NCBI GenBank assembly: GCA_030248135.1
Contig: JASANC010004056.1
Coordinates: forward strand, 1 to 64,000
Origin: Theristus sp. LFF4_11
Taxonomy: Eukaryota > Nematoda > Chromadorea > Monhysterida > Xyalidae
Length of the DNA stretch: 64,000 nucleotides
Reading direction: 5' to 3'
The notes under the pieces are model-generated. The model was not told the DNA's origin and searched no databases. It was given only the letters and a program-made list of their open reading frames with translations. Below are positions 1 through 11,324 of the stretch, piece after piece. Within the stretch, counting starts at the first letter, position 1. Each line of letters begins with the position of its first letter. The translations under genes were made by a program, and so were the position numbers.

Positions 1-291
1 ACATGAAAAACAGGCGGCAAGATTACTTGTCTTTCGTTCCGGTTTTGACCACTCAATTCGTGGATAAGAAGATGTTTTAGATTGCGCGGCATTTTAAATC
101 TGCGGCGCCGTCGTATTGGGAATTCGGATTTTTGTTCTGTTTTAACTCTGCGGTTTTTCGCAGAGCGTGGATCTTTTGTGCGCCAACAAGCCAACTTTCT
201 CAAACAATGACCGAACGGCAAGAAAACGCATCGAATACTCGAGTCTGTCAGAGCGAGTCTATCAGTCAGTGTTCCGTTGTGCAATAGCAAC

Positions 292-947
292 CTTTTCAGC
301 GCTCATTTTCTCCGGAATGACAATGATACAGCGGTAGCCGCGCACGGAGGCAGCCATCGCGAGTCCAATGCCGGTGTTGCCGGACGTCGGCTCAATGATC
401 GTCATGCCCGGACTCAGGGTGCCCTCGCGCTCTGCGTCCTTCAAGACAATGCCGCGCCGTTTGGATCAAATCGTTTTGGAATTTTTTGACTTTTGATTAA
501 ATAAACAAAAGCTCTAAGTTTAGACCTCAATCATTCGCCGTGCAATTCTGTCCTTCACCGAACCACCAGCGTTGAAAAACTCGCATTTTGCCACTGAAAA
601 ATAAAAAAATGGCAAAAAATCTTGGAACTCTCAAGTTCTGCATTTGGCGAACTGCCCCGCACACTCACAAACTTCACATTGCAACCCTTCTTCGGCGGCG
701 ATTTTATTGATCCGCACTAGTGGGGTTCTGCCGATTTGGTGCAGGATGTTCGGCAGGATTTTCGGTCCGTGCGGCCTGATGATTTTTTAGTTATTTGTAA
801 CAAAAATGCTGAATAACTGATGATTATTTTTCTGATCAATCAATCTGAGACGCACAAGTATTTCACAGTGGTGTGCGGCGAAGCCCCCGCTGACACCAGC
901 GACCACCGACACTGTGGCTGCGTGTTCGGCAACGGGAAATCGCTCAT
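292..947 (-). CDS. CBS: Cystathionine beta-synthase, N-terminal exons (partial)
   Basis: PLP enzyme of transsulfuration that condenses serine with homocysteine to cystathionine. Four exons on the minus strand are seen: 856-947, 669-775, 526-593 and 292-438; the rest lies beyond the left edge. Phases agree at every junction. The read protein contains [18 protein letters not shown], then [15 protein letters not shown] with the PLP lysine in GGSVKDR, then [16 protein letters not shown] (phosphate-binding loop) and [14 protein letters not shown]. The start at 947 gives [15 protein letters not shown] followed by a SPH motif. This matches the N-terminal heme-binding segment of animal CBS, where a Cys and a His are the heme ligands. 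Family assignment is firm; the heme role is inferred from the conserved Cys and His. C-terminal CBS domains cannot be judged. Confidence 0.93.
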
Positions 948-1010
948 ATTGAACGTCTAGAAGGCTTTTAGTTGCAAACTGCAAATGACAAAGAAACTGA
1001 ATAAAAAAGT

Positions 1011-1230
1011 ACAGTATGTTTGTTTGAATCTGTCACTTTTTTCGCCGAATACAGAGCTCGCGAAAGAAGAATGTTCAGGATCGGAGTTGCCATAAAACAT
1101 GTTTAGCAAACCTACAATTGTTTTTTTAACCAACCCCGTCATCGGTATTCATTTTTCTTACTGCAATTTAAATTTTTCGCATGCACTGTATTCTGCAAAA
1201 AAAGTGACAGGTTTAAATAAACATACTTTT
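1011..1230. repeat. MITE-like element with GTGACAGGTTTAAA termini
   Basis: The left end (ACAGTATGTTTGTTTGAATC, CTGTCACTTTTTTCGCCGAA, then TACAGAGCTCGCG) and the right end (TATTCTGCAAAAAAAGTGAC, then AGGTTTAAATAAACATACTT) are inverted copies of each other. A compact relative lies at 37960-38032, where both arms are fused. A single arm (GGTGACAGGTTTAAACAAGC) lies near 18965 in a collagen intron. A non-autonomous DNA transposon is the simplest reading. Confidence 0.6.
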
Positions 1231-1899
1231 ACTTAAGCAATGATCTCGAGCGAGCCGAGACCGCACAAGCATTTTAAAAAGGAAAGAGCTTGGAAATCAG
1301 TGCGCCAGCGCTTGAACTGGTCACTTGAACGATAATGTTCCAAATATTTTATGATTAGATTAAAATTTTAAAACAAGCGACCAACTTGGACAGAAAGCAC
1401 GCTGCTGGCTTGCGTTTTTTTCAGTTTGCTGTGTTCACAGCTGTTTCACGTGCTTCAGCTGCAGTCGTAAAATTATGCACACCGGTGTTGCTGAATGCTG
1501 ATTATACAAACCGAATAGTGTGGGCGTTTTTCATCAATGATTCTGCTACCTTGAGTAATTTATGTCCGACAACGAAAATATTAGTGATTAAGGACTAACA
1601 TGAATGCCGACTTGGCTGGCATGTGTGTGCTGGTTGTTCTGACTTTCGTAGTGTGCAAGGTCACGCACCGACAGTCTTGATCACAAATCTAGATAAACAT
1701 GCCATATCATACCAAACACCCATTTCACGCACGTTGATTGAGCTTCATTTTTTATGCAACAACTCTCCCAAGACTAGACAAAAACCGTAGTCGACAAATT
1801 CAGAAGGTCTGCAGGTAACAAAAAGACCACAACTGCATACACTGCATACCACAGAAGTGAAAATCATTTCCAACCATTTTTTTTTCCGAACAAAAGCAC

Positions 1900-1959
1900 T
1901 AAACGCTCCATGTTCCTTGGCTACCAGAAGAGGGAGCCAAACAAGATGGAGCGTTTAGC
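1900..1959. other. 60-nt hairpin, pre-miRNA-like
   Basis: Bases 1900-1923 and 1936-1959 are inverted complements with 21 of 24 positions paired and a 12-nt loop (ACCAGAAGAGGG). It sits about 110 bp beyond the stop codon of the LRR gene. The size suits a small-RNA precursor, but a solo MITE end or chance palindrome is equally possible without expression data. Confidence 0.45.
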
Positions 1960-2067
1960 AACATATTTCAAAAATGTTTCAAAAACGTTTGGTGTAATGT
2001 GAACAAAACTGTGTGCCCGGCATGATTGCGACACTGCCAGCACACATCCGGTCACCATCACTGCCGA

Positions 2068-4626
2068 TCACACGAACGCCGGCTCCACATCCGAGTCCGA
2101 GTCGTGTCGCGCGCGTGTCTGCCGCGTGTTTCTCGGTTTGTTGGCGTTGCCGTTGTTGCGGTACACATCCTCCGGCTCCTCGGTGCGCATCACCAGATTC
2201 CTGTAGCCGATGCCCGGGCTGGCGCCGGTCTGCGGATGACTCAGCTGGTTCGCGTTGGTTCGCATCCACGCGCAACAGCCGCCGCGGCGTCCCGGCACCC
2301 CCATCAATCGAGTGTTCGTCGCGTACAAGTACCACGCGATGCCGGTCATCGCCAACGCCATGAACAGAAACGTCACGAGAATGGCGGCACGCGACGGACG
2401 GCCGAACGCACGCAGCACGCCGCGCACCGACTGCGCGCAGGCCAGCGAACTCGCGGGCACGGCGGTGATTGGCTGCGCGTGCAGCTGCGTCGGCGTGTGA
2501 CAACTGCAGTTACGTTGGGAGACATCCGGAGGTGGATTATATTCGTTTTTTTTCGATTTTTGTATTATACACGCAAAAAGGCTGTACCCGAATTGGTCCT
2601 GGTCGTGGATTTCTCTCGGAAATAGTGCCTTTTCTCTGAGAACATTTGTGTCCACGACAGTGTCGAATAAAGCTCGTTTCGTTCGTTTCGCGCGTTTCAG
2701 TTTCCCACTAAGCCGAAAAATAACTAAAGCCAATAGCGCCAACTGACGTCGGTCCGGTCGATCCAAACATGACCGTCAAGTTCTCCGCGGTCATCCAGCG
2801 CAGTCGACAGTCGCAGTGCCACGGATTGCCAAACAGTCGTACGTTGTCGATTTGGTCAAACGGCAGGTTCGAGCCGTCCCACGTGCTCAGGTTGTTCGTC
2901 TGCAGGTCGATCACTTTGACGCGACTGCGGAATTGCGGCCGGCGACCGAACGCCAACGGGTCGACGTAGTACAGGGCGCGGTTGTCGCTCAAACGAAGCG
3001 TCTGCAAGCGTTTGTGGGCGGCGTTGGATTTTGGTCATTATCGTGATTGATTGTATAATTTTGACGAGATACAGGAGATTACTTCGGCATAGATTCTCAA
3101 AAGCACGGATCTAGTTCTACTCGCCGGACCAAAGCTAGCCGACAAGCTGTTGCGCTACCTGTAGTTGAACTATGGAGCGCTGAAAGCGCAAAAGCTACCG
3201 TTTCTTTTTATGGACATCAGCTGCCTTCTGGCATTCTGGCATTTTACGTTTTGAGTTTTTTGAAGAATTGAAAAAACGAATGAACGTTTCCAAACTCCGA
3301 CCGTCAACCGATGCAGCCCATTGAACGCGTTCTCCTCGACACTCCACAATCCGGGCATGTTCGTGATCGTCAGCTTGTCCAAGTTCGGCAAATCGTCGAA
3401 CGCCCGCTCGCCGATCTCCTGGATGTCATTGGCGCTGATGTCCAACGATCGCAGATTGTGCACACCGCGCAGCTTTGGTACCGACAGGAACTTGTTGTCC
3501 TTCAGTGTCAGCGACGAGAGTTTGCTGAAGTTAAATGGAATAGAAGAAAACGTCGCCTGACGTGCAGTCGACGGCGCTGGAAGCTTCAACGACTGCTAAA
3601 TGCTATAATCACGGACACAAGTGGCAGCCGTCAATCAGCGACCCCATTCAGTCAGACCGTGACCGTAAAATAACAAAGAATCACTCCAACGATTACGTCA
3701 AAATGCCCAAGGTCGACTTTCCGAGGTGCGGCAGACGGCACCCATCCAGATGCAGCACCTCCAGGCGATGCAGGCCAGCGAACCAGTTGGCGCCAATGTG
3801 GCCGTCGCCGAGGGGACATCCCTTCAGCGACACCTCCCTGAGTGCGCTCAAGTGAGCGAACACCTTCGCCGGCAGCTCTCGCACCGGATTACCGTCCAAC
3901 TTCAAGATGCGCAGGTTGTTTCCTAAATCCTCGTGAAAGATCCCGCTGAACGAGTCAAGATTATTGTAGGACAAGTCCAGCGACTCGAGATTCTCGAAGT
4001 ACTGGAAGGCGTTTTCGGCGATGAACGTGATGTTGTTGCGACTGAGGTCGAGCCGGTGCAGTGCGCGGCGGGCGTTCGCTTGATGCGGCAGAGTCGACGG
4101 GAAAAAGTCGTCCTGAAATATGGCGAAATCAAGAAAATTCGGTTGCTTTCAGTGAAAAACACAACAGCAAGGTCAAAAAGAACATTATTACTAGAACACG
4201 CACATCTCGGAGTGACTCGATTTTATTTTTGCTCATTCGAAGCTCCTTGACATTGAAGTGAGCGCCGGCCGGCCGCAAATGTACGTAACGCAACTGTTCG
4301 CCGGTACAGTCGACCAATCCGGCGGCTTGGACACATTTGCACGGCAGCTTGTCCAACTCGTCCTCGCACACGTCCAATACCTTGTGTTCGTTGATGTCTT
4401 GGCGGCTGCTTTTTATGTGCTCGTTTATGTCTTGGTGGCTGGTTTTTTTCAACATTTTTAAGATCCGAATACTGTCATGACCGAATGGACGCTTGAAGGT
4501 AGAGTGATGGCCGAGCCTCCACAAAGATGAATGATAATCGGGAGGAATGGAACCAAGAGCACTGTTGATGGTCACCAGCAGCAGACCCAACCGAGCAATC
4601 AGTCGATTATTTGCGGTCGATGGCAT
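2068..4626 (-). CDS. Secreted/type I membrane leucine-rich-repeat protein (eLRR)
   Basis: Five exons, about 600 residues. Exon 1 (4204-4626) gives a signal peptide (RLIARLGLLLVTINSALGS) and a cysteine cap, CEDELDKLPCKC. Exon 2 (about 3697-4112) and exon 3 (3302-3592) carry LxxLxLxxN repeats such as LHRLDLSRNNITFI and LSSLTLKDNKFLSV. Exon 4 (2748-3001) ends the repeats and begins the C-terminal cap, NPWHCDCRLRWM. Exon 5 (2068-2503) supplies the last two cap cysteines, a membrane helix (AAILVTFLFMALAMTGIAWY) and an 80-residue basic/acidic tail. Such proteins act in adhesion or matrix organisation at cell surfaces; the exact orthologue is not recognised. The exon 2/3 join was not resolved: the available donors are phase 2, while the acceptor at 3592 is phase 0. 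An in-frame ATG at 4671 is an alternative start. Confidence 0.85.
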
Positions 4627-6500
4627 GTTGCGGGGTGGTCGGCTGGCGATGGTTTCTTTTTTTATCAGCAAAATCTTCTAGCAAAACGAAAACTATCATT
4701 GAAATGTACATAACTTCCATACCAGCAAAAAGAAAATAAACCAGAATACGTGGAAATGCAGAGTTATCGACAGCACAGATGAGTCACGCTCTCTCTCTCT
4801 CTGACCGTTAAGCAGCCACACGTTAAAAAACACACTTTTTGAAAGAACAAACTGGAATCAGCACGTTTCCGGTGCAGCGACAGCACAATCGCGCTAAAAA
4901 TGTGTCCCGCCACGTGTCCAGAGCCGTGACCGTGTTCCGCGTCGTGCTTTGTCTCCGAGAAAATTTATTGCGCAAAAAATGCCGAGTAACTAATCGGGAC
5001 AGGCCGCGGGACAAGCGCGGCTGGACATTTTTTTTGCGTGATGACAATGGTTTTGTCACTGACGGTTGCTCAGCGAATTTCATTTTTTTTATCAAGCAAG
5101 CTTCAAGACTCAAATAGAAATCACGCCTATCGGTCTTCAGAAATTGAAACCGTTCAATTCTATTTTTGTTTTGTGTCGAAATGAATGAACGCTTCCATTT
5201 TCTCAGAGTAAGTTGCCAGAAGAAAAACTGAACAATCGTGCATTGTGTTGGGTGACTGAAACGATAAGCTCAGCGCTAGTGTACGTTGTCAAGTGTCCAT
5301 ATACTTTTCAGTACACCAATGACTGACAACGTGGAATTTGTCATCGCAAGTTTCAACAATTTCAAAGCAGACACGTTCGTGTGCACGTTATGCGTATATG
5401 TCAACGTTTTTCATGTTAGCTACAGAGCATACACAACATTTGTTTGTTGATTTCTGTCTGTGTACCAACTTTGGGTCTCATCTTTTGCTAGCAGAATATT
5501 ATTGCAATGCAACAGGATGAAGGGAAGAACGGTGTTTTTGCAACCAAGGGTGAAACGACCCTTATCAGCGGTGTTTTCATTATTGTATCACATCACAAGT
5601 TTACTGCTGATACTTTTTATAGGAGTAATTGTTTTGATTTTTGTCGCATCCGCTTGTCTTCCTGTGTCTTTGGTGGTTATCAATTTTTGCATGTTTTTTT
5701 GTTGATATTTTCGATATTGTGGAACTTGGTTTGAAACAATACTATGGGCAGCAGTCGCTGTAAGAGGGGTCAATACACGATTGCTCACATAATCTCATTT
5801 TGCAGAAACAATTAATGCTGGTTATGTGGATTACAGCGGCGTCAAGTCAAGCGACAAATAAAGTCGCGTGACCGTGAGTTGATTCAAAATTGAAGAGCGA
5901 GGGCTAAAGAATTTTATAAGATCAATGCTTTTCATTCGGTTTGAATCTTATGCTTCGTTGACTTTTGTGAGTCACTGTGGTCGTTGTACATTGAAAACAC
6001 CTCAACAATTCACTCAACAAATCATTCAGCTACCGGTGGTAACTGAACAAAGCCGCGCAACACACATTTGCTGTATATATCTAATCGTGAATATCGCTAA
6101 CTATGTTGAGCTATCCACATTTATTGTTGCGCAGCTTGTTGAGTAGGCGTGTGTGGTGTGGCGTGTGCGTACGCATATGTTTTCACGGCAACAATTGCAT
6201 TCAATCAAGATAATGCCAGAAGTTCGTTGATTTCATTTTCAAAGCGATCCATTAGATTTGGGTCGAAAATAACGTTATCACCCATGGTAACTGATCAATA
6301 TAACAGTAAAATAAAATGTAGCTACGACACGTTGGCCAATCAAATTAGTTGCAATGCAGTGCACACCTTCGGTTACGCAATCGCCAGCTTTCAAAGAGAG
6401 TTTTCAGAATCGCATTCAGTGTCACTGGCAAACATCGCAAAGATTCGGCATCAAGACTGAACTTTAAAAAAAGAACTTTTTTTGCGGGTAACTCGACAAA
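4627..6500. other. Gene-free stretch upstream of LRR gene
   Basis: AT-rich, with only short open frames lacking domains or splice support. A CT-microsatellite (CTCTCTCTCTCT) lies near 4790. The LRR promoter is expected in the part next to 4626. Confidence 0.4.
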
Positions 6501-7072
6501 ATGGCGTCCGCAATCGGCGTGGCAGCAGTGCTGGTCCTCTTCACCATCACCACATTAGCCAACAGTGCAAACGCTCAGTGCGCTCTCTCCCGTTTTTTAT
6601 CTCCAATTTGTAGACTATCCGTTGACTGACCGGTGATGTCACGTGCTGCATGCTTTCGGTGCAGGCATTGTTGCTGTGGAGGCGGAGTCTGTCCTGCACA
6701 GAAAGCATGCACCGCACGTGTACATAATCACCAACCAATCAATCGGCGGATTGTCTATAATTCAGAGTTCGACTGTATAACGTAAACTGTCTCTTTTTTG
6801 TAATTCCGAAAAGCAAAAAAAATTATCCAGAAACCAACGAACGTAATTCAGATATTTCGACGACGACGCCGACGTGGATGGAGATTATTGGCTGCCAGCC
6901 GCTCTTGAGTGAGCTTTTGTGACATTTTCCTTCTTTACACGCGCTGGTCGTGTCACTGAAAACATTTTTTTCTGTTTTTTTAGTAAACGCACGAGCCCAA
7001 ACGGTGGCCGAGCAACTGTGCTCAGGTAAACAAACTGTAACGTAAACTTATAATGTTTTGCCCAGACTATAA
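6501..7072 (+). CDS. Candidate small secreted peptide precursor
   Basis: A four-exon model with consistent phases: 6501-6577, 6852-6908, 6984-7025 and 7066-7072, 60 residues. Exon 1 is a textbook signal peptide, MASAIGVAAVLVLFTITTLA followed by NSANAQ. It is followed by an acidic spacer (YFDDDADVDGDYWLPAAL), a dibasic site (DKR) and the C-terminal peptide TSPNGGRATVLRL. Every junction is phase 2, and each intron has GT..AG ends (donors gtgcgc, gtgagc, gtaaac). The layout resembles a neuropeptide precursor, but no known family was recognised. Other readings exist: exon 3 in another frame ends in a Cys-x5-Cys peptide (CSDYKICLW), and the GC-rich duplicated block downstream could supply a longer last exon. 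Intron 1 holds a MITE. RNA evidence would decide. Confidence 0.35.
6600..6779. repeat. MITE family A (TGATCACGTG type), copy 1
   Basis: Partly degenerate copy in intron 1 of the candidate peptide gene. It shows the family pattern: a palindrome with GGTGATGTCACGTGCTGCAT on the left, CACGTG..AATCACCAACCAATC on the right, a GGCGGAGTCTGTCCTGCACA core, and an end reading AGTTCGACTGTATA. Confidence 0.75.
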
Positions 7073-7415
7073 GATCTGTCTGTGGTAAAACACCTTCGGC
7101 AGTTCTGCCTCTGGTGTCCGTCGCACTGACGAGCCAGGGGGCACCGCGGTATGCGTCTACCTGGCGAAACCGCAAACAGCGAACTTGTATTGTATACACT
7201 CGCAAAACACCGGGTCCCTTGTGGCTTTATTGCCCGGGATGGTTGTTTTGTGAGATTTTACTACCTAGGTTCGCTGATGTTTTGCCCAGACTATAAGATC
7301 TGTCTGTGGTAAAACACCTTCGGCAGTTCTGCCTCTGGTGTCCGTCGCACTGACGAGCCAGGGGGCACCGCGGTATGCGTCTACCTGGCGAAACCGCAAA
7401 CAGCGAACTTGTATT
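7053..7415. repeat. Perfect 139-bp direct duplication
   Basis: Bases 7053-7191 and 7277-7415 appear identical by eye, separated by 85 bp. The block is GC-richer than its surroundings and begins with an acceptor-like TTTTGCCCAG. A frame reading SGVRRTDEPGGTAVCVYLAK is open in both copies. It may be an exon duplication of the candidate peptide gene, or simply a recent tandem duplication. Confidence 0.8.
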
Positions 7416-7447
7416 ATATGTATGTGCTTCCTGGTTCAAATTTCTAA

Positions 7448-9079
7448 TTTTGAAACTCACTGTGACTGAACTGAAATAGAGTTCTTTTGTATTTTTGTAT
7501 TTTTTGTATTTTATGTATTTTTTGTTCAGATTCGGCCGCCGTTCTGACCCTGCGTTTTCAGGGATGCGCCGATTCTTGAAGAAACATCAGCTGTCATTTT
7601 TAATATAGCTTGTCCAACGTATATATAGGTAATGCAGCCTGAAGCTAGGTTTTCGTTTCGAGCAGAACTGGTCATTTTGGTAATCGTACTTTACTTGACT
7701 TGACATTAACTATGTTCTGCTTCGAGTTGTGTCTTGTGTTTACTGTGTATCACTGGAAAGTTTTTGGTTCTGCTGGTTTGCCGTCACAATAAAATAGTTG
7801 CACAAAATCGTTCTGATCTTCTGTACACTTTTTTATCCACACTCATAAGAAAATTGAAAAACACAAAAGTGTACCGTTTAAGTGATGCAGCAAGTGAAAC
7901 ACTGCAATGAACTGTAAACAAACAAACAAAAAACACATGGGAAGAGCAACCTTCAGTCTCGATTCCCACAGAATGTAAATCATAGACAACAACAGTGAAT
8001 AAATTTTTGAATAAAATAAACAACACTACAAATCAGATGTGTTTTGCAGCAAGCAGCACTTCTTGGCCAAGTGTTGAGATTTCTGTTGTCTACTTTTGTG
8101 ACGCAATTTTATCAAATTTCAAAACTTTTTGTGGCACTTCAGTAAAACTTTCTTTGATCCGTCCGTTACGTGAAGTCGAATAAGACTTTTTTCAGAAATT
8201 TCCTTTCTTTAAACTGTATTCAAATTCAAATATTCTGTGTAGTTTTTTAGATTGTCTGATTGTCGCAGGATATGTATGCAAAGTACAAAGCGATTTTCAC
8301 ATTTTTTTGCCGCTGCGTCCTTCGTTTTATGACGCAAACAAAAAACCAACCAGGTATAACAAAATGAAAAAAATCCAATCGTTGTTATTCCCAATAATGA
8401 AAAACCACCCAGTCGTTTTCACCATGCCCCATGCCCAATTGTGTGCAAAAGACGCGTGCTTTCAATAATAAAAAAAACGCAACCAGGAACAGCTGCCGAG
8501 AGTGGCAATGATCGGTCATTGTGGCAAACAAAAAAGTACAATGCTCGGTGCTCCGTTCGCATTTTTTATGCGGTGATTGGTTGTTGGGCCGATCGGAATG
8601 CATCCAAATCCAATGCAGCCAATCAGATGTTACTCACAAAATTGTGTGGCATAATATGGCGATATGTGAATTCCACAGAAAAATAAAATGCAGCAATTGA
8701 TGTTTGTTTGAGCCAGTGCATCCGCGTGCGTTTTTATTCGTTCCGTGACAGCTGGTGCGGCTCGGCTGGTCTCTCGCGGTTGTATTTTGGTGCAGTCATC
8801 GTAGTCATTTATTAGTCAGCCAACTCAACAGCACCGCACAGACGCCCATCGGTCAATTTGGCGCGCACACAAAACACGCCGCAGATCGTATTGCACCCCC
8901 AGTCGTGTGTGTGTTTTTCTTTACTTCAGTCAGTCTCATATTTTATTTCTTCAGTTCGCTTTTTTGTCGCGAGCATACATACGTTTTGTAGTTCATTGTT
9001 GTGAAATCTATTTGTTTTCTGGTTTGCAAGCTGTACATGCATAGCTTTTAACTTTTAAGTGGATTTTTGATTTACAGAA
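7448..9079. other. Gene-free stretch
   Basis: No exon could be supported. The part just before 9080 is presumably the SH2-gene promoter. Confidence 0.4.
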
Positions 9080-11119
9080 ATGGAAATTTGTAATATCTAT
9101 AGGAACAAACCTTATAAAAGTTGCGAACAAATGACAACTGACTTGACGGACAGTGACGATTGCTCGTGGGATGACAGCTGGTCGTTGCCTGATTCGTCTG
9201 ACACGGAGCACGAGTCGTCAGCACAGCCGATTTCCGTTATCAGCAGAGCCAAAATGAAACTTCAACAGCAACAACAGCAATCAAAAACGCCGCCAAAGCA
9301 GAAAACCAAAAAACAACAACAGCGTACACCAAAAGCGCAACAAAGCTCGAGGCAGCTCATTGAGCCAATCAGCAGCACCATACTTCGTAGAGGTTGGGCA
9401 CATTTGGTCGCACACTTTTCTGTCGGCTAATCGTTTTGACACTGATGCATTTGAAGAAATACATTTTTTTTATTTATGACGAACGAAGATACACTAGACG
9501 TGCCTTCAGTTTTTCTCTTATTAGCCTTATTTTTTTAAAAAAAGCTACTGCGTTGCGTACACCCAAAAAGTTTCAGGTTAAAATTTAAAAAATTTTATTT
9601 GACCTAAAAAGCTTGCACGTGATAAAAGTTTGATGTTCATGTTCATGTTCTCTATTTCTGGGTTTGAATGAAATTGAATGTATGTTCGAATTTGCAGGCG
9701 TCATCGGCAACGGCAACAATAACAAAACAAAGCCCAGCATAAAAAGACCAGTGCAGCCGCCACCGCCACCTCCAATTCCAATGTCCACGAAATTGTCCGT
9801 CAGCAAAAACTCAAAAACCGATTCGAATAACAACGACAACATCAACAACCACAACATAACAAACGCAAACACCAACAATGCTTCAGTCAGCAGGCGCAGC
9901 AGTACAACGTCTACTGCATCAGACCTTTCCACAGGCACTGTACTTCATTTTCCTGCAAAACCGGAAAGGTTGAATAATGAAAAATCAAGCAACTGTGACA
10001 ATAACCGAGCGACAGAAAATGGTATTTGCGGTGCGTCACCAACATCGAAAGAAATATCACCTAGTAGTTCAACAGGTGTGGTTGGTAAAAAATCAAACAA
10101 TTCTGAAAAGTCGAAACCATTAACGGCACGGCCCACGTGGTTTGCTGGGGCAATCGATCGACGAGAAGCGGAAAGCAGACTGAGGAAAAATCAGCCAAAG
10201 GTTGTTATTATGGCCTATTTTTTTAAACGTGTCCCACTGAAATGACGTCATGTGCCACAAAACATGCGCTTGTCGTTCACAGCAAACCAGACTATCCGTT
10301 TAGCCGATTTCTTCACGTAAACAAATGGTGAATGTCGAATCAGTCACACCAAACTGAAATTTTAGTGCCTGTACTTTGACAAACGGGCGTTTTTAAATAA
10401 AATGACGTCACGTTAGTCCGGACACGTTTGAATAAATCCACAATATATTTCACATCTTTTTTGCTGCCTTAAAACACACCGGTCGGTCGTTCGGTCGGTT
10501 GGTCGATTGGTCTGTCAGTACGCATAAGCCGAGGTTCGAAGCATTGGTGAACGTAAAAATTGACCATCACCACCAATAACCACCGGTTATGGTATCTTGG
10601 GGTTTCTGGAAGATGGAACTGCTAACTATTAATAATGTGTAATGATAAAATCGCGTTTTTAGGCTGGCTTATTTCTGATTCGCGAAAAAATTCGAACAAC
10701 GATTCCGCCTGACGATGTGAACAACAAGACATCGGTCACTCCGTTCGTGCTCTCAGTGATGGACGAGAACGCGACCAAAGTCTATCACATAAACATTCAC
10801 AAGGAGAATCAGATGTTTATACTTGGCACCATCGCTGCTAAAACGTACGGACTTCTGGTTAGTGACGTGCTACAAAAGTATACTTGATTAAACTTTTTAT
10901 TATTTTTGTCGAATACAGCAGAATACAACACCCTGACAACTACACAAGTGGCCAATCAGTGCACTGCCAGAATGTGTTTGACCAAAGTTTTCTCCTGTTT
11001 TTCAGGCTTTTCGAACGCTCAGCGATTTGGTGGCCTACTATAGTGAACATGAATTCTGCGTGGTGCGATGCCACGACGACGCGACGGTCGTTTGCAGGAT
11101 CGTGCTCAACAAGCAATAA
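9080..11119 (+). CDS. SH2 adaptor protein, SLP-76/BLNK-like
   Basis: Four exons: 9080-9392, 9698-10200, 10663-10857 and 11006-11119, all in phase, 374 residues. The N-terminal 250 residues are low complexity: a Gln run, a proline stretch (PPPPPPIP) and Asn/Ser-rich sequence. A single SH2 domain closes the protein. It begins WFAGAIDRREAESRL, continues AGLFLIREK (the FLIR arginine binds phosphotyrosine), VTPFVLSVMD and KVYHINIHKENQMFILGT, and ends RTLSDLVAYY. The KVYxIxI..LGT and LSDLV pattern resembles the C-terminal SH2 of SLP-76/BLNK adaptors, which link receptor tyrosine kinases to phospholipase C and actin regulators. The N-terminal docking motifs of vertebrate SLP-76 were not identified. 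The gene converges with the GPCR on the other strand. Confidence 0.88.
10205..10445. repeat. MITE family B (TGACGTCA type), copy 1
   Basis: Intron 2 of the SH2 gene. The inner ends are AAACGTGTCCCACTGAAATG plus ACGTCA on the left and AAATGACGTCACG..CGGACACGTTTG on the right. It begins only a few bases after the exon 2 donor. Relatives lie at 36835-37093, 54216-54450 and 63205-63445. Confidence 0.85.
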
Positions 11120-11187
11120 ATGAGCAAACATTCAAATCTGTTGAAAATTATAATCGCTATCTGTTCCACACACTGCCTCCATTTTAC

Positions 11188-11204
11188 TTTATTCTCAAAA
11201 TAAA
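11188..11204. terminator. Back-to-back polyadenylation signals of two convergent genes
   Basis: AATAAA at 11199-11204 on the plus strand, 80 bp after the SH2 stop, and AATAAA at 11188-11193 on the minus strand, about 130 bp after the GPCR stop. The two signals lie only 5 bp apart, so the two transcripts probably overlap at their 3' ends. Confidence 0.6.
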
Positions 11205-11324
11205 GCAAAACTAAAATTTTGGTGGTATTGGAGAAAGAAGTGAAACAAAATTTCCTGACACCCGTGAAGCGATGAACAATGTTTGTGATCACAACAAGCT
11301 TCCGACGTGCAACGTTGCTCAGAT

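Larger units (their letters stand above)
948..2067. other. Gene-free stretch between CBS start and LRR gene end
   Basis: No convincing exon was found on either strand. It should hold the CBS promoter and the 3' flank of the LRR gene. A MITE and a strong hairpin lie inside it and are listed separately. Confidence 0.5.

Noticed and set aside
7114..7296. 60-codon plus-strand frame in the duplicated block
   Set aside because: Basic, Trp/Arg-rich and without a start context or domain; it is one of three open frames in this GC-rich patch.
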